A stretch of 7,566 bases of DNA from Alcaligenaceae bacterium (GCA_947372575.1 CANBUF010000078.1:1-7566), one strand, 5' to 3'. Shown: positions 1-6,908, counted from the first letter of the stretch. Made by a program: numbers and translations. Notes: a model not told the origin generated them from the letters alone.

Positions 1-771
1 GGCTTCCCGGATCAGCCTATGCTTGATGAAATGGCTGCAAAGGCAATCGCGGTACTCGATAAGCAGAAAGAGGGCTTTGTCCTGATGGTAGAAGGAGCCT
101 CGATTGACAAGCAATCACATGAAATGGACACCGATCGCTGGGTACTGGATTTGCTTGAATTCGACCGAGCCGTCAAAGTCGCGCAAGACTATGCAAAAAC
201 ACGTACAGATACGCTTGTGATTGTTACAGCAGATCACGAGTGCTCCGGCGCTGCAGTAGTCGGTGCATCCATGGTCAGCCATGACCATCTCGATGAGCTG
301 ATTGCTGAGGGTGGAGTGACAAACGTCAGGGACAAAGTTGTTGGCGCATATGAAAAAGCCGACTTCCCGCACTACCAGCTCGCGCAAGACGGCTACCCTG
401 AGGCAACCAATGTTGATAAGCGGTTGCTCATCAGCTACGGCGCGAATGCGGATCGTTTTGAGGATTGGCGTACAAATCCATTGCCCATAATCGATACTGA
501 ACAACAACCAATGGCAAAAAACGAACCTTTGCGTGACTATCCGAAAGACGCCGCTCACCGTGCACAAGAAGGGAAGTTCTTTGTGACAGGCCAAGTACCT
601 GGAGCCAAGGCGGTCCATACCGGCACAGACATTCCCTTGTCAGCCTACGGTCCTGGAGCGTGGTCGTTTACTGGCGTACTGGATAATACCGACGTTTTCT
701 TTACGCTGATGCAATCGGCGGTTGGTGGGGTAGTCACACCAGCATGGATTGCCCAGGCGCTCAAACCCTGA
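1..771 (+). CDS. phoA: Alkaline phosphatase, PhoA type (C-terminal part, 5' end outside window)
   Basis: Partial gene: the frame is open from base 1 and ends at TGA 769-771, giving 256 residues; a whole PhoA is about 450-500. The enzyme is a periplasmic Zn/Mg phosphomonoesterase that releases inorganic phosphate from organic phosphates. Numbering from base 1, the segment VEGASIDKQSH (30-40) carries the Mg ligand Glu31 and Zn1 ligands Asp36 and His40. VTADH (75-79) gives the Zn2 ligands Asp78 and His79. HTGTDIPLSAYGPGA starts at His206, matching the last Zn1 ligand (His412 in E. coli PhoA). All ligands expected in this half are present, so the enzyme is probably active. The catalytic serine, signal peptide and true start lie upstream of the window. 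The ATG at base 19 is internal, because homology-like sequence (GFPDQP) precedes it. The gene converges on the minus-strand cluster, so it is probably a separate transcription unit; phosphate control is plausible but no Pho box is visible here. Confidence 0.93.
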   Translation, partial: GFPDQPMLDEMAAKAIAVLDKQKEGFVLMVEGASIDKQSHEMDTDRWVLDLLEFDRAVKVAQDYAKTRTDTLVIVTADHECSGAAVVGASMVSHDHLDELIAEGGVTNVRDKVVGAYEKADFPHYQLAQDGYPEATNVDKRLLISYGANADRFEDWRTNPLPIIDTEQQPMAKNEPLRDYPKDAAHRAQEGKFFVTGQVPGAKAVHTGTDIPLSAYGPGAWSFTGVLDNTDVFFTLMQSAVGGVVTPAWIAQALKP

Positions 772-813
772 GCGAAACTACTTACCTGTGACACTGAGCA
801 GACACGCGCAATA

Positions 814-874
814 TTGAACCTAGAGCGCAGCACCCTGTAGATCCTAGGTTCTAGGTTCTAGGTTCTAGGTTCAA
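814..874. repeat. Inverted repeat pairing with the junction of the heptamer array
   Basis: TTGAACCTAGA (814-824) is the exact reverse complement of TCTAGGTTCAA (864-874), which spans the switch between the two heptamer types. The 11-bp arms are separated by 39 bases. The left arm could also pair over 9 bp (GAACCTAGA, 816-824) with earlier units, for example 850-858. A hairpin in either transcript between the converging genes is possible. No T-run typical of an intrinsic terminator follows on either strand, so a terminator role is only a guess. Confidence 0.6.
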
Positions 875-906
875 AGTTCAAAGTTCAAAGTTCAAAGTTC
901 AAAGTT
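844..906. repeat. Two-variant heptanucleotide tandem array (CTAGGTT)4 (CAAAGTT)5
   Basis: Nine perfect 7-bp units lie head to tail. CTAGGTT occurs four times (844-871) and CAAAGTT five times (872-906). The two units share C-x-A-x-G-T-T and differ at positions 2 and 4, and there is a single clean switch at 871/872. The array sits between the converging phoA and PPOX genes and runs into the 3' end of the PPOX gene, whose TGA stop (901-899 on the minus strand) lies within the last units. Seven is not a multiple of three and the minus-strand repeat contains TGA, so every frame closes within a few units. Changes in copy number therefore should not extend the protein. Confidence 0.95.
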
Positions 907-1522
907 CGGCAAGGTATCTTTTCATGGTCTCTTGTTCGGACTCAGAATTGATACCGGTCTGGGCACCGACCATCTCATTCATGGTCGGCATTTGCTGACG
1001 ATCAATGTGGCTTTGTTGACTCCAGAGTTTAGAGCGCATAAAGGCCTTGGCACAGTGCAGGTAGGCCTCGCGCACAGAAACCCTGATCACGAGTTTGGGT
1101 GCTCTGAGTTCGGAGGTGCAAAGATCCAGATATGGCTGATCCGTATGCAAGCTTGCCTGGCCATTCACGCGCAATGTTTCATCCATGCCTGGAATGAAAA
1201 ACAAAAGTCCCACCTCACCAGTACGGATAACATTCTCAAGCGTGTCGAGTCTGTTGTTACCAGGCGAGTCCGGGATCAGTAGAGTATGCGCATCCAGCAC
1301 TTTCACAAAACCGGGCATGCCGCCCCTTGGTGAGGCGTCAAGATAGTGCGCCACGCCAAGGTCCAGCTTTTGCTCGACAGAACCACTGGCCACCACAACA
1401 AAAGGTGAAAGCGCCAGATATTGCTGGCAATAAGCATCCAGCGCACTTAACTGTTTTTTTACTGCTCTTTCTTTGGGGGCTCCATAGATTGATCTGAGCT
1501 TTTCGATGGAATCGATTTGCAT
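899..1522 (-). CDS. Pyridoxamine 5'-phosphate oxidase (PPOX)-family FMN-dependent flavoprotein, MSMEG_1061-like
   Basis: A predicted cytoplasmic split-barrel flavoprotein of 207 residues. The pattern matches the MSMEG_1061-type FMN-binding branch of the PPOX superfamily: DASPRG (62-67), GFVKVLD (71-77), LLIPDSPGNNRLDTLENV (81-98), GLLFFIPGMDETLRVNG (105-121) and a C-terminal YLHCAKAFMRSKLW segment (154-167). These are regions that contact FMN phosphate and isoalloxazine in PPOX folds. The length is usual for the branch, and the physiological substrate is unknown. Start choice: ATG at 1522 has GGAT 9 bases upstream. The alternative TTG at 1531 would overlap the stop of the preceding MDR gene but has no properly spaced ribosome site; it would add three residues (M-N-A). 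The stop codon is inside the heptamer array. The gene follows the MDR gene with a 5-base gap, so translational coupling is likely, perhaps in a shared redox step. Confidence 0.85.
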   Translation of the reverse strand: MQIDSIEKLRSIYGAPKERAVKKQLSALDAYCQQYLALSPFVVVASGSVEQKLDLGVAHYLDASPRGGMPGFVKVLDAHTLLIPDSPGNNRLDTLENVIRTGEVGLLFFIPGMDETLRVNGQASLHTDQPYLDLCTSELRAPKLVIRVSVREAYLHCAKAFMRSKLWSQQSHIDRQQMPTMNEMVGAQTGINSESEQETMKRYLAEL

Positions 1523-1527
1523 CGCAT

Positions 1528-2502
1528 TCAATCCAAAGTCACGACAATCTTGCCAAAATGCTGATTGGCACGCATCCGCACAAACGCATCTGCAATCTTT
1601 TCAAACCTAAAAGAGCTGTCAATCGGCAAGGCAAGTTTGCCTGATTTTAAGTGCGCCCCCAAATCAGCCATGGCGCGCGAAGTAATATCGCGCACTTCTT
1701 CTATTGTTCGTGTACGGAAGGTGACGCCGGTGTATTTGATACGTTTGAGCGCATGCAAATCAAAATCAAACTCTGCAAACCGCCCGGCAAGACGTCCTAC
1801 GTTGACGATACGGCCAAGAACTTTGCTCGCTTCCATATTGGGGGTTCCAAAAGGACCAGACAACTGATCAATGATCAGATCGACGCCCTGGCCACCAGTC
1901 GCCTCCAGGACCTGCTTCGGCCAGGCCGGATCACTATTGTCGATGGCAATATCAGCACCAAAGTTTTTCAACTGTGCGCGGCGCGCTGGGTTTGATGAGG
2001 TACCAATGACGGTCTTTGCACCCATTGCTTTCGCAATCTGCATCGCCATCAGCCCCACACCTGAGGATGCACCCTGGATCAAGACCGTTTCACCTGCGCG
2101 CAGCTCTCCAACCGTCACCAACGCATTGTGCATCGTCAGTACAGCGATCGGCAATGTCACAGCTTGCTCAAAGGACATTGCATCGGAGGGCAATTCCATC
2201 GTACGGCCCCAGTCTGACACCGCGTACTCAGCGTAGCCCGCGGAACCGGAACACATGACGCGGTCACCAACCTTAATGCCGCGCACTTTTACTCCGACCT
2301 CAACCACATCGCCTGCCCATTCCAAACCAGGGATGGTTCCAGCACCGCCCTGGGCACCGTGCATGCCACCAGCAATCACACCCAGGTCTGCGCGATTCAT
2401 GCCACAGGCTCTGACGCGAACCAGCACCTGCTCATCTGTGGGCACGGGACGTGCTGCCTGCGCCAGACTAAATCCTTCCGTATTCAGCACAACTGCTTTC
2501 AT
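1528..2502 (-). CDS. Zinc-independent MDR-superfamily oxidoreductase (NADPH:quinone oxidoreductase-like)
   Basis: A 324-residue medium-chain dehydrogenase/reductase, predicted cytoplasmic. The GroES-like N-terminal domain (about 1-125) contains CGMNRADL (33-40), PGLEWAGDVVEVG (58-70) and GDRVM (79-83). The Rossmann domain follows, with the quinone-reductase-type glycine motif GASSGVG (144-150) in LIQGASSGVGLMAMQIAKAMGA. The C-terminus ends in HFGKIVV (315-321). It lacks the GHE motif and the structural-zinc cysteine cluster of zinc alcohol dehydrogenases; GLEW stands where GHE would be. A zinc-free quinone or enoyl/enone reductase using NAD(P)H is therefore more likely than an alcohol dehydrogenase. 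The ATG at 2502 has AGGAAG (2511-2516) 8 bases upstream. It lies 37 bases after the SDR gene, and its TGA (1530-1528) is nearly fused to the start of the PPOX gene. The exact substrate cannot be told. Confidence 0.9.
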   Translation of the reverse strand: MKAVVLNTEGFSLAQAARPVPTDEQVLVRVRACGMNRADLGVIAGGMHGAQGGAGTIPGLEWAGDVVEVGVKVRGIKVGDRVMCSGSAGYAEYAVSDWGRTMELPSDAMSFEQAVTLPIAVLTMHNALVTVGELRAGETVLIQGASSGVGLMAMQIAKAMGAKTVIGTSSNPARRAQLKNFGADIAIDNSDPAWPKQVLEATGGQGVDLIIDQLSGPFGTPNMEASKVLGRIVNVGRLAGRFAEFDFDLHALKRIKYTGVTFRTRTIEEVRDITSRAMADLGAHLKSGKLALPIDSSFRFEKIADAFVRMRANQHFGKIVVTLD

Positions 2503-2539
2503 GATTCGGTCTTCCTATATTCGATTTGTTATTGAATGA

Positions 2540-3334
2540 CTAACGTGTAGCAGAAATCAAACCACCGTCAACCACGATGGTCTGGCCCGTGATGTAACGA
2601 CTTTCGTCACTGGCCAAAAATACAACCGTATTCGCGACATCCCACGCGTCACCCATAAAGCCAGCGGGGACTTGTTTGTGGCGGTGCGCAACAAATCCGT
2701 CAAAATCACCTTTTGCATATTTATCAGCCAGCCGCTTAACCAACGGTGTAAACACAAGACCAGGTGCGACGCAATTGAGCCTGACGCCGCGGTCTGCATA
2801 AATAACGGCTGTCGTCTGCGTCAGCTGCATCAGAGCCGCCTTACCCGCTGCGTATGCGACTTGTGGTTTGCCCACATAACGCAATCCCGCGACAGAAGAA
2901 ATACTGATCACTGCACCTGCACCCTGCTTTTCCATAATCGGCAATACAGACTTGCAACAGAGAAATGCACTCTTCACATTGACATCCATCTGTTCGTCCC
3001 ATGTCTCTTCCGACATCTCGACGGGACCGCCAGGCTCTGATCGACCCACATTATTAATCAGGATATCGATCCGGCCATATTCGGCCATGCAGGCCTCGAC
3101 CATTTCCTTTACACCCGCGGCTTGCGTCACATTGGCGGCCATCACCGTTGCTTGACCGCCCTCCTCCAGAATGATGCGCTGGGTTTCTTTCGCAGCATCC
3201 AGGCTCAAGTCTGCACCAAAAACCTTGGCGCCCTGACGAGCCAGCAATACCGAAATCGCCTTACCATTCCCCCAGCCTTCGCCATGGGTGCCACAGCCTG
3301 TAACCAATGCGACCTTACCATCCAGTCTTAACAT
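2540..3334 (-). CDS. Short-chain dehydrogenase/reductase (SDR) family oxidoreductase
   Basis: A 264-residue classical SDR, probably a soluble NAD(P)-dependent alcohol/ketone oxidoreductase. Visible parts: an extended glycine-rich cofactor loop TGCGTHGEGWGNG (12-24); Asp at 42 in FGADLS, at the end of the second strand, which would favour NAD(H); NNVG (94-97); the structural/catalytic Asn119; Ser147 in ISSVAG; the YxxxK motif Tyr161-Lys165 (YAAGK); PG (191-192); and the C-terminal YITGQTIVVDGG (247-258). The full Asn-Ser-Tyr-Lys tetrad is present, so it should be active. The longer glycine loop (TG...GEGWGNGKA instead of TGxxxGIG) marks a subfamily seen in proteobacterial catabolic SDRs. AGAGGA (3339-3344) lies 4 bases before the ATG. 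The gene sits between the Bug and MDR genes and probably belongs to the same pathway. FabG-like or cyclic-alcohol dehydrogenase roles cannot be separated by sequence alone. Confidence 0.92.
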   Translation of the reverse strand: MLRLDGKVALVTGCGTHGEGWGNGKAISVLLARQGAKVFGADLSLDAAKETQRIILEEGGQATVMAANVTQAAGVKEMVEACMAEYGRIDILINNVGRSEPGGPVEMSEETWDEQMDVNVKSAFLCCKSVLPIMEKQGAGAVISISSVAGLRYVGKPQVAYAAGKAALMQLTQTTAVIYADRGVRLNCVAPGLVFTPLVKRLADKYAKGDFDGFVAHRHKQVPAGFMGDAWDVANTVVFLASDESRYITGQTIVVDGGLISATR

Positions 3335-3387
3335 GACGTCCTCTGTTCGTGATAATTGAATACGGATAAATAAAAAAATCGTAAATA

Positions 3388-4365
3388 CTACTGTTTCTCA
3401 AGTCCAGCATGCTGGATCAAATCACCCCAGGTTTTGTAGTTGCTGATGATCAGGTCTTCAAATGCGGCAGGCGACCGACTCATCACCACCTGTGCGCCGA
3501 GCGACTCCAGGCGCTTAGCAACCTCCGGATCTTTCAACGCCAGGTTGACCTGATCGTGTAATAAATTAACAATCGCTGCTGGGGTCCCCTGAGGCGCGAC
3601 AAAACCCAGCCATGCCCCCATGTTGTAGTCGGGAACACCCTGCTCTTGCAAGGTAGGAATCGAAGGATCCAGATTTGCACGATCGCTGGTGCTCACGGCC
3701 AGACCGTTCAGACGTCCGGACTTGACATGGGGCAAGGTGGTGACTAGCGTATCAATAGTCATATCGACATTGCCTCCGATCACATCCGCCTGAGACTGAC
3801 TGCTGCCGGTATAAGGAATATGCACCATTTTCAAATTGGCCTTTTCAAGCAGCATTGCCATGAGCAGATGGCTGGTCGTTCCCAGGCCAATTGAGGCATA
3901 CGTTAGTTTGTCCGGATTGGCGCGCGCATATTCGACGAGTTTAGGAAAGGTGTCGAGACCTTTGGTTTTATTCGTGACAAGTAAAAACGGCAACCAGGTT
4001 GTCTGACCGATGGCCACGAAGTCCTTTAGCGCATCGTAATTGAGATTTTTGAGCAGATGAGGATTGATGCCCAGCGGACCGGACGCCGACAGGGCAATCG
4101 TATAACCATCCGCCCGTGTCTTGGCCAACTCAGCTAGCGCCAGACTCCCCCCGACACCAGGACGATTTTTGACAATCACTGGCTGCCCCAGTTCTTTGCT
4201 TAATTTTTCGCCCAGTATGCGTGCAACAGAGTCTGTTGAGGTGCCCGGCGGGAAGCCAACCAAAATTGATATGGGCTTATCTGGATAGTCTGCTGCCTGC
4301 GCTGCGCATCCCAGACACCAGAGCAATGCAATACCGATAGATTTGAGAATGACACAGGGCTTCAT
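3388..4365 (-). CDS. Bug-family tripartite tricarboxylate transporter (TctC-type) periplasmic substrate-binding protein
   Basis: A 325-residue secreted binding protein, the usual Bug length. A signal peptide covers about 1-24: Lys2 and Lys8, hydrophobic IGIALLWCLGCAA, then cleavage after AQA before ADYP. The mature protein shows the family signatures: YPDKPISILVGFPPGTSTDSVARIL (27-51), whose PPGTSTD loop binds substrate carboxylate; NRPGVGGSLA (67-76); DGYT (86-89); YASIGLGTTSHL (156-167); HIPYTGSSQSQADVIGGNVDM (182-202), the second carboxylate-binding loop; and WLGFVAPQGTPAAIV (252-266). Ligands of this family are typically carboxylates or their amides; this one is unknown. The start has an excellent ribosome site, AGGAG (4372-4376), 6 bases upstream. 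It follows the small membrane protein gene by 67 bases and precedes the SDR by 53. No TctA/TctB genes are in view, as is common for orphan Bug proteins. Confidence 0.95.
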   Translation of the reverse strand: MKPCVILKSIGIALLWCLGCAAQAADYPDKPISILVGFPPGTSTDSVARILGEKLSKELGQPVIVKNRPGVGGSLALAELAKTRADGYTIALSASGPLGINPHLLKNLNYDALKDFVAIGQTTWLPFLLVTNKTKGLDTFPKLVEYARANPDKLTYASIGLGTTSHLLMAMLLEKANLKMVHIPYTGSSQSQADVIGGNVDMTIDTLVTTLPHVKSGRLNGLAVSTSDRANLDPSIPTLQEQGVPDYNMGAWLGFVAPQGTPAAIVNLLHDQVNLALKDPEVAKRLESLGAQVVMSRSPAAFEDLIISNYKTWGDLIQHAGLEKQ

Positions 4366-4432
4366 TGACGACTCCTCTTCGCACAGATTAACAACTTGTC
4401 TCGCTCGCGTGGTCCATGCCCGCGATGCTCTT

Positions 4433-4876
4433 TTATTTTGCAGACATTAAGCAGGCAAACGCCCGCTGAACATCTGGACTAGCAGAATAAAACACATTAA
4501 CGCCTGGTCCTGCACGCACAACAAGTCGTGGGGCAATCAGCCAGCTCAGGTAGGGAACATAAATAAATTTTGCCTGACGAATATCCGCAATCCGTACACG
4601 CTTATGCCACAGCCAAGTCTGGTCGATTGTTTCCCTACTAATAGATGTGCGGCTTTTCAGTATCCAAAAATAAACGACGACTGAAATCAGCGATGCGCCG
4701 CCATACAAAAGCGCCGCCCCTTGAGAGAAATCCTGCCATACGACCTCGCTCAGCGCACCAACACCCCAGTACAACATGGCCAACATCATGCCCGTCGACA
4801 ACACCTTAATCAGCACAGGAAATGCCGGGCCTTCGGCCAGACATAGTGATGTCATGTCGGGATCATTGGCAGCCAT
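4433..4876 (-). CDS. Small two-helix membrane protein of unknown function, coupled to the TRAP permease gene
   Basis: I do not recognise this 147-residue protein. It has a short polar N-terminus, two hydrophobic segments (about 21-45, LIKVLSTGMMLAMLYWGVGAL; and about 55-73, ALLYGGASLISVVVYFWIL), then a basic, mostly beta-looking cytoplasmic half. That half contains TSISRETIDQTWLWHKRVRIADI and LIAPRLVVRAGPGVNVF. Two helices followed by a strand-rich domain with an R-x-x-I-x-Q-T-W-L-W element recall bacterial PH-like (YdbS/YdbT-like) membrane proteins, but this is only a loose resemblance. The ATG at 4876 is two bases past the TAG stop of the TRAP large permease gene; a GTG at 4879 would overlap that stop and add one Met. 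No good Shine-Dalgarno is visible, so translation probably depends on ribosomes finishing the permease gene. This placement suggests a role with the transporter or the same substrate. Confidence 0.75.
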   Translation of the reverse strand: MAANDPDMTSLCLAEGPAFPVLIKVLSTGMMLAMLYWGVGALSEVVWQDFSQGAALLYGGASLISVVVYFWILKSRTSISRETIDQTWLWHKRVRIADIRQAKFIYVPYLSWLIAPRLVVRAGPGVNVFYSASPDVQRAFACLMSAK

Positions 4877-4878
4877 CA

Positions 4879-6372
4879 CTACTTGTTTTCTTTTGTCATG
4901 CTGCGCATCAGATCACTGGTGGTCTGGTCTTCCTCGCTCTCGGTCTGGTCCATGTCACTTTCAGGCAGTTCGATCTTGATGGTGTTGACGTCCACGACAA
5001 TCGGTTTATCTAAAAACACAGTTACGGTTTGCGGTATGAAGATCACAACTAGCACCAACACCAATTGCAATAACACCCAAGGAATCGAACCTAGATAAAT
5101 ATCGCGAGAAAGCACTTTAGAGGGTAAGGATCCTGTCTTAAAGAGTGTATCGGCCGAGCTGCGCAAGTAGAACAAGGCAAAACCAAACGGCGGGTGCATA
5201 AAGCTTGTCTGCATATTGACGCACAGTAATACGCCAAACCAGATCATGTCGATGCCAAGTTTATTGGCGACCGGCGCAAGCATCGGCAAAATGATAAAGG
5301 CGATCTCGAAGAAGTCCAGAAAGAATGCCAGAAAGAATACGAAAATATTCACAACCAGCAGAAAACCAATCTGGCCACCTGGCAAGCTCGACAGCATGTG
5401 CTCAATCCAGAGCGCACCATCAACACCCTGGAACACCAGAGAGAAGGTACGTGAGCCTATCAGGATAAAGACCACCATCGCGGTAATGCGCATGGTGTTC
5501 GTCATACCGTCACGCACAATCGCCCAGTTCAGTCTCCGGTGTATCGCGGCCAGAATAATGGCACCCATGGCACCCATGGCACCCGCTTCGGTTGGCGTGG
5601 CAATCGCAGTCGTCATGCCTGGCAAGCCACCCATACTGCCTAGCACTGCAAAAATAAGAATAGCCGAAGGAATAATGCCGCGCAGGCATTTTTTCCAGAG
5701 CGCCCAGCCGTTGAGTGTCCGTGCTTCGATCGGCAATCCGGGCAAATGGGATGGACGAAAACGAGAAAGCGCAAAGGTATAGAGCAAGAAAATCAGGACC
5801 TGCAATATTGACGGTCCCCATGCGCCTTTGTACATATCCCCAACCGATCGCCCAAGCTGATCAGCCATCACCACAAGAACAAGCGAAGGTGGCACAAGTT
5901 GAGTAATGGTTCCAGACGCAGCAAGCACACCAGTTGCATACCGCATGTTGTAGCCATATCGCATCATGACCGGCAAGGAGATCATCGACATGGCGATCAC
6001 TTGGCCCGCAACGGTGCCGGTAATTGCGCCCAAAATGAATCCAACCAGGATCACCGAATAGCCCAGTCCTCCCCGGATCGGACCAAATAACTGCCCCATT
6101 GAGTCGAGCATATCCTCTGCCAGACCACATTTTTCGAGTACGGCTCCCATTAATGTAAAAAACGGGATGGCCAGTAACAAGTCGTTGGACAAGATACTAA
6201 AAATATTCAACGGCAGGTTGTACATGAAACTGATGGGGAACCAGTTCATCTGAATCGCAATAAAACCGGATAACAACCCCAGCGCAGAAAGCGAAAAAGC
6301 AACAGGGAAACCGATCAGCATAATGATGATCAGCCCGACAAACATCAGAGGGGCAAAGGTTTGCATACTCAT
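4879..6372 (-). CDS. TRAP transporter large permease subunit (DctM type)
   Basis: A 497-residue inner-membrane subunit that forms the transport path of a tripartite ATP-independent periplasmic transporter, driven by the sodium or proton gradient. It is strongly hydrophobic throughout with about 12 or more membrane segments. Family signatures: GFPVAFSL (21-28); LLAIPFFTLMGAVLE (66-80); GLGYSVILVGFILGAITGTVAG (102-123); ASGTITQLVPPSLVLVVMADQLG (152-174); ATPTEAGAMGAMGA (258-271); and FMHPPFGFALFYLR (391-404). The SVGDMYKGAWGP and ALSRFRPSHLPGLP stretches resemble the large-subunit branch annotated as mannitol/chloroaromatic (TakM-like, 2-oxoacid) transporters; substrate is not certain. After the last helix (about 434-449) there is an unusual tail rich in Asp/Glu (about 466-487). 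Its ATG overlaps the stop of the small-subunit gene (ATGA), and GAGAGG (6381-6386) lies 8 bases upstream. A second ATG at 6366 is possible. Confidence 0.95.
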   Translation of the reverse strand: MSMQTFAPLMFVGLIIIMLIGFPVAFSLSALGLLSGFIAIQMNWFPISFMYNLPLNIFSILSNDLLLAIPFFTLMGAVLEKCGLAEDMLDSMGQLFGPIRGGLGYSVILVGFILGAITGTVAGQVIAMSMISLPVMMRYGYNMRYATGVLAASGTITQLVPPSLVLVVMADQLGRSVGDMYKGAWGPSILQVLIFLLYTFALSRFRPSHLPGLPIEARTLNGWALWKKCLRGIIPSAILIFAVLGSMGGLPGMTTAIATPTEAGAMGAMGAIILAAIHRRLNWAIVRDGMTNTMRITAMVVFILIGSRTFSLVFQGVDGALWIEHMLSSLPGGQIGFLLVVNIFVFFLAFFLDFFEIAFIILPMLAPVANKLGIDMIWFGVLLCVNMQTSFMHPPFGFALFYLRSSADTLFKTGSLPSKVLSRDIYLGSIPWVLLQLVLVLVVIFIPQTVTVFLDKPIVVDVNTIKIELPESDMDQTESEEDQTTSDLMRSMTKENK

Positions 6373-6908
6373 TGCAGTGGCCTCTCGTAGTGGAGGTCCA
6401 TCTCATAGCGGTGCGTCAGCCACCCCACACGCTTGATAATTTCAGCAAGGCCCTGGAGAACCATCAAACTAAACCCCAGAGGCAACAGCATCATGGCAGG
6501 CCAACGAATCAAGCCACCAGAATTGCCTGACATTTCTTGTGAGAGCAGCATGCTGACAAATAGCGGCCAGGAAAGATAGGTAAACAGGAGCATGGCGGGC
6601 ATGAGGAAAAAAGTCAGACCAAAAAGATCAATAAACACTCTGCTACGGCTTTTCAATGTCCCATAAATCACATCGACACGCACATGCTCATTGACGCGCA
6701 GCACTTGTGCGGCCCCCAGCATGACGCATGCGGCGAACAGGTACCATTGGATTTCAAGCCATGCATTGGAGCTATAACCAAAGGTGTACCGAACAACGGC
6801 GTTCGCAGCACTGATAAAACTGCACATCAGCACAGACCATTTGGCAAACCCTGCAAAAAAATCAGTTAGCCGGTCAATTAACCGGGCTACTGTGAGTAAC
6901 TGTTTCAT
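6369..6908 (-). CDS. TRAP transporter small permease subunit (DctQ type)
   Basis: A 179-residue inner-membrane protein with four predicted helices (about 22-42, 52-70, 91-114, 136-156). It pairs with the DctM-type subunit. DctQ hallmarks are visible: AWLEIQWYLFAACVMLGAAQ (49-68) with conserved Trp50, Glu52, Gln54 and Trp55; the loop NEHVRVDVIYG (73-83) with Glu74, His75, Arg77 and Asp79; and GGLIRWPAMMLLPLGFSLMVLQG (131-153). Length is normal for the family. The ATG at 6908 has GGAG (6914-6917) 5 bases upstream. The stop overlaps the DctM start by four bases, so the two subunits are translationally coupled. It is the first gene after a 208-base gap behind the amidohydrolase, so transcription of the transporter part may begin there. 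No periplasmic binding protein gene of the DctP or TakP kind lies directly beside it. Confidence 0.93.
   Translation of the reverse strand: MKQLLTVARLIDRLTDFFAGFAKWSVLMCSFISAANAVVRYTFGYSSNAWLEIQWYLFAACVMLGAAQVLRVNEHVRVDVIYGTLKSRSRVFIDLFGLTFFLMPAMLLFTYLSWPLFVSMLLSQEMSGNSGGLIRWPAMMLLPLGFSLMVLQGLAEIIKRVGWLTHRYEMDLHYERPLQ

Noticed and set aside
115..618. 167-residue open frame on the minus strand inside the phosphatase gene
   Set aside because: It lies opposite a clear PhoA coding frame with all metal ligands; the translation shows no family pattern and is the usual antisense shadow.
3263..3301. Extended glycine loop in the SDR as a possible defective or novel cofactor site
   Set aside because: TG...GxGxGNGxA loops occur in a known subgroup of classical SDRs and the catalytic tetrad is intact.
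3372..3416. Palindrome TCCAGCATGCTGGA (3403-3416) followed by a T-run on the minus strand (3378-3372), as a terminator after the Bug gene
   Set aside because: The palindrome is inside the coding end of the Bug gene and the T-run is over 20 bases further on, too far for an intrinsic terminator.
4294..4365. Bug protein as a lipoprotein because of Cys17 and Cys20 in the signal peptide
   Set aside because: The residues before these cysteines do not form a proper lipobox, while AQA followed by ADYP is a clean signal peptidase I site usual for the family.
5561..5586. Short 9-bp repeat CACCCATGG in the TRAP large permease gene
   Set aside because: It encodes the GAMGAMGA stretch right after the conserved ATPTEA motif, where such glycine/alanine repeats are normal in the family.
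5216..5782. 188-residue open frame on the plus strand opposite the TRAP large permease
   Set aside because: Low-complexity, basic translation typical of the antisense of a hydrophobic membrane protein; no start context and no recognisable domain.
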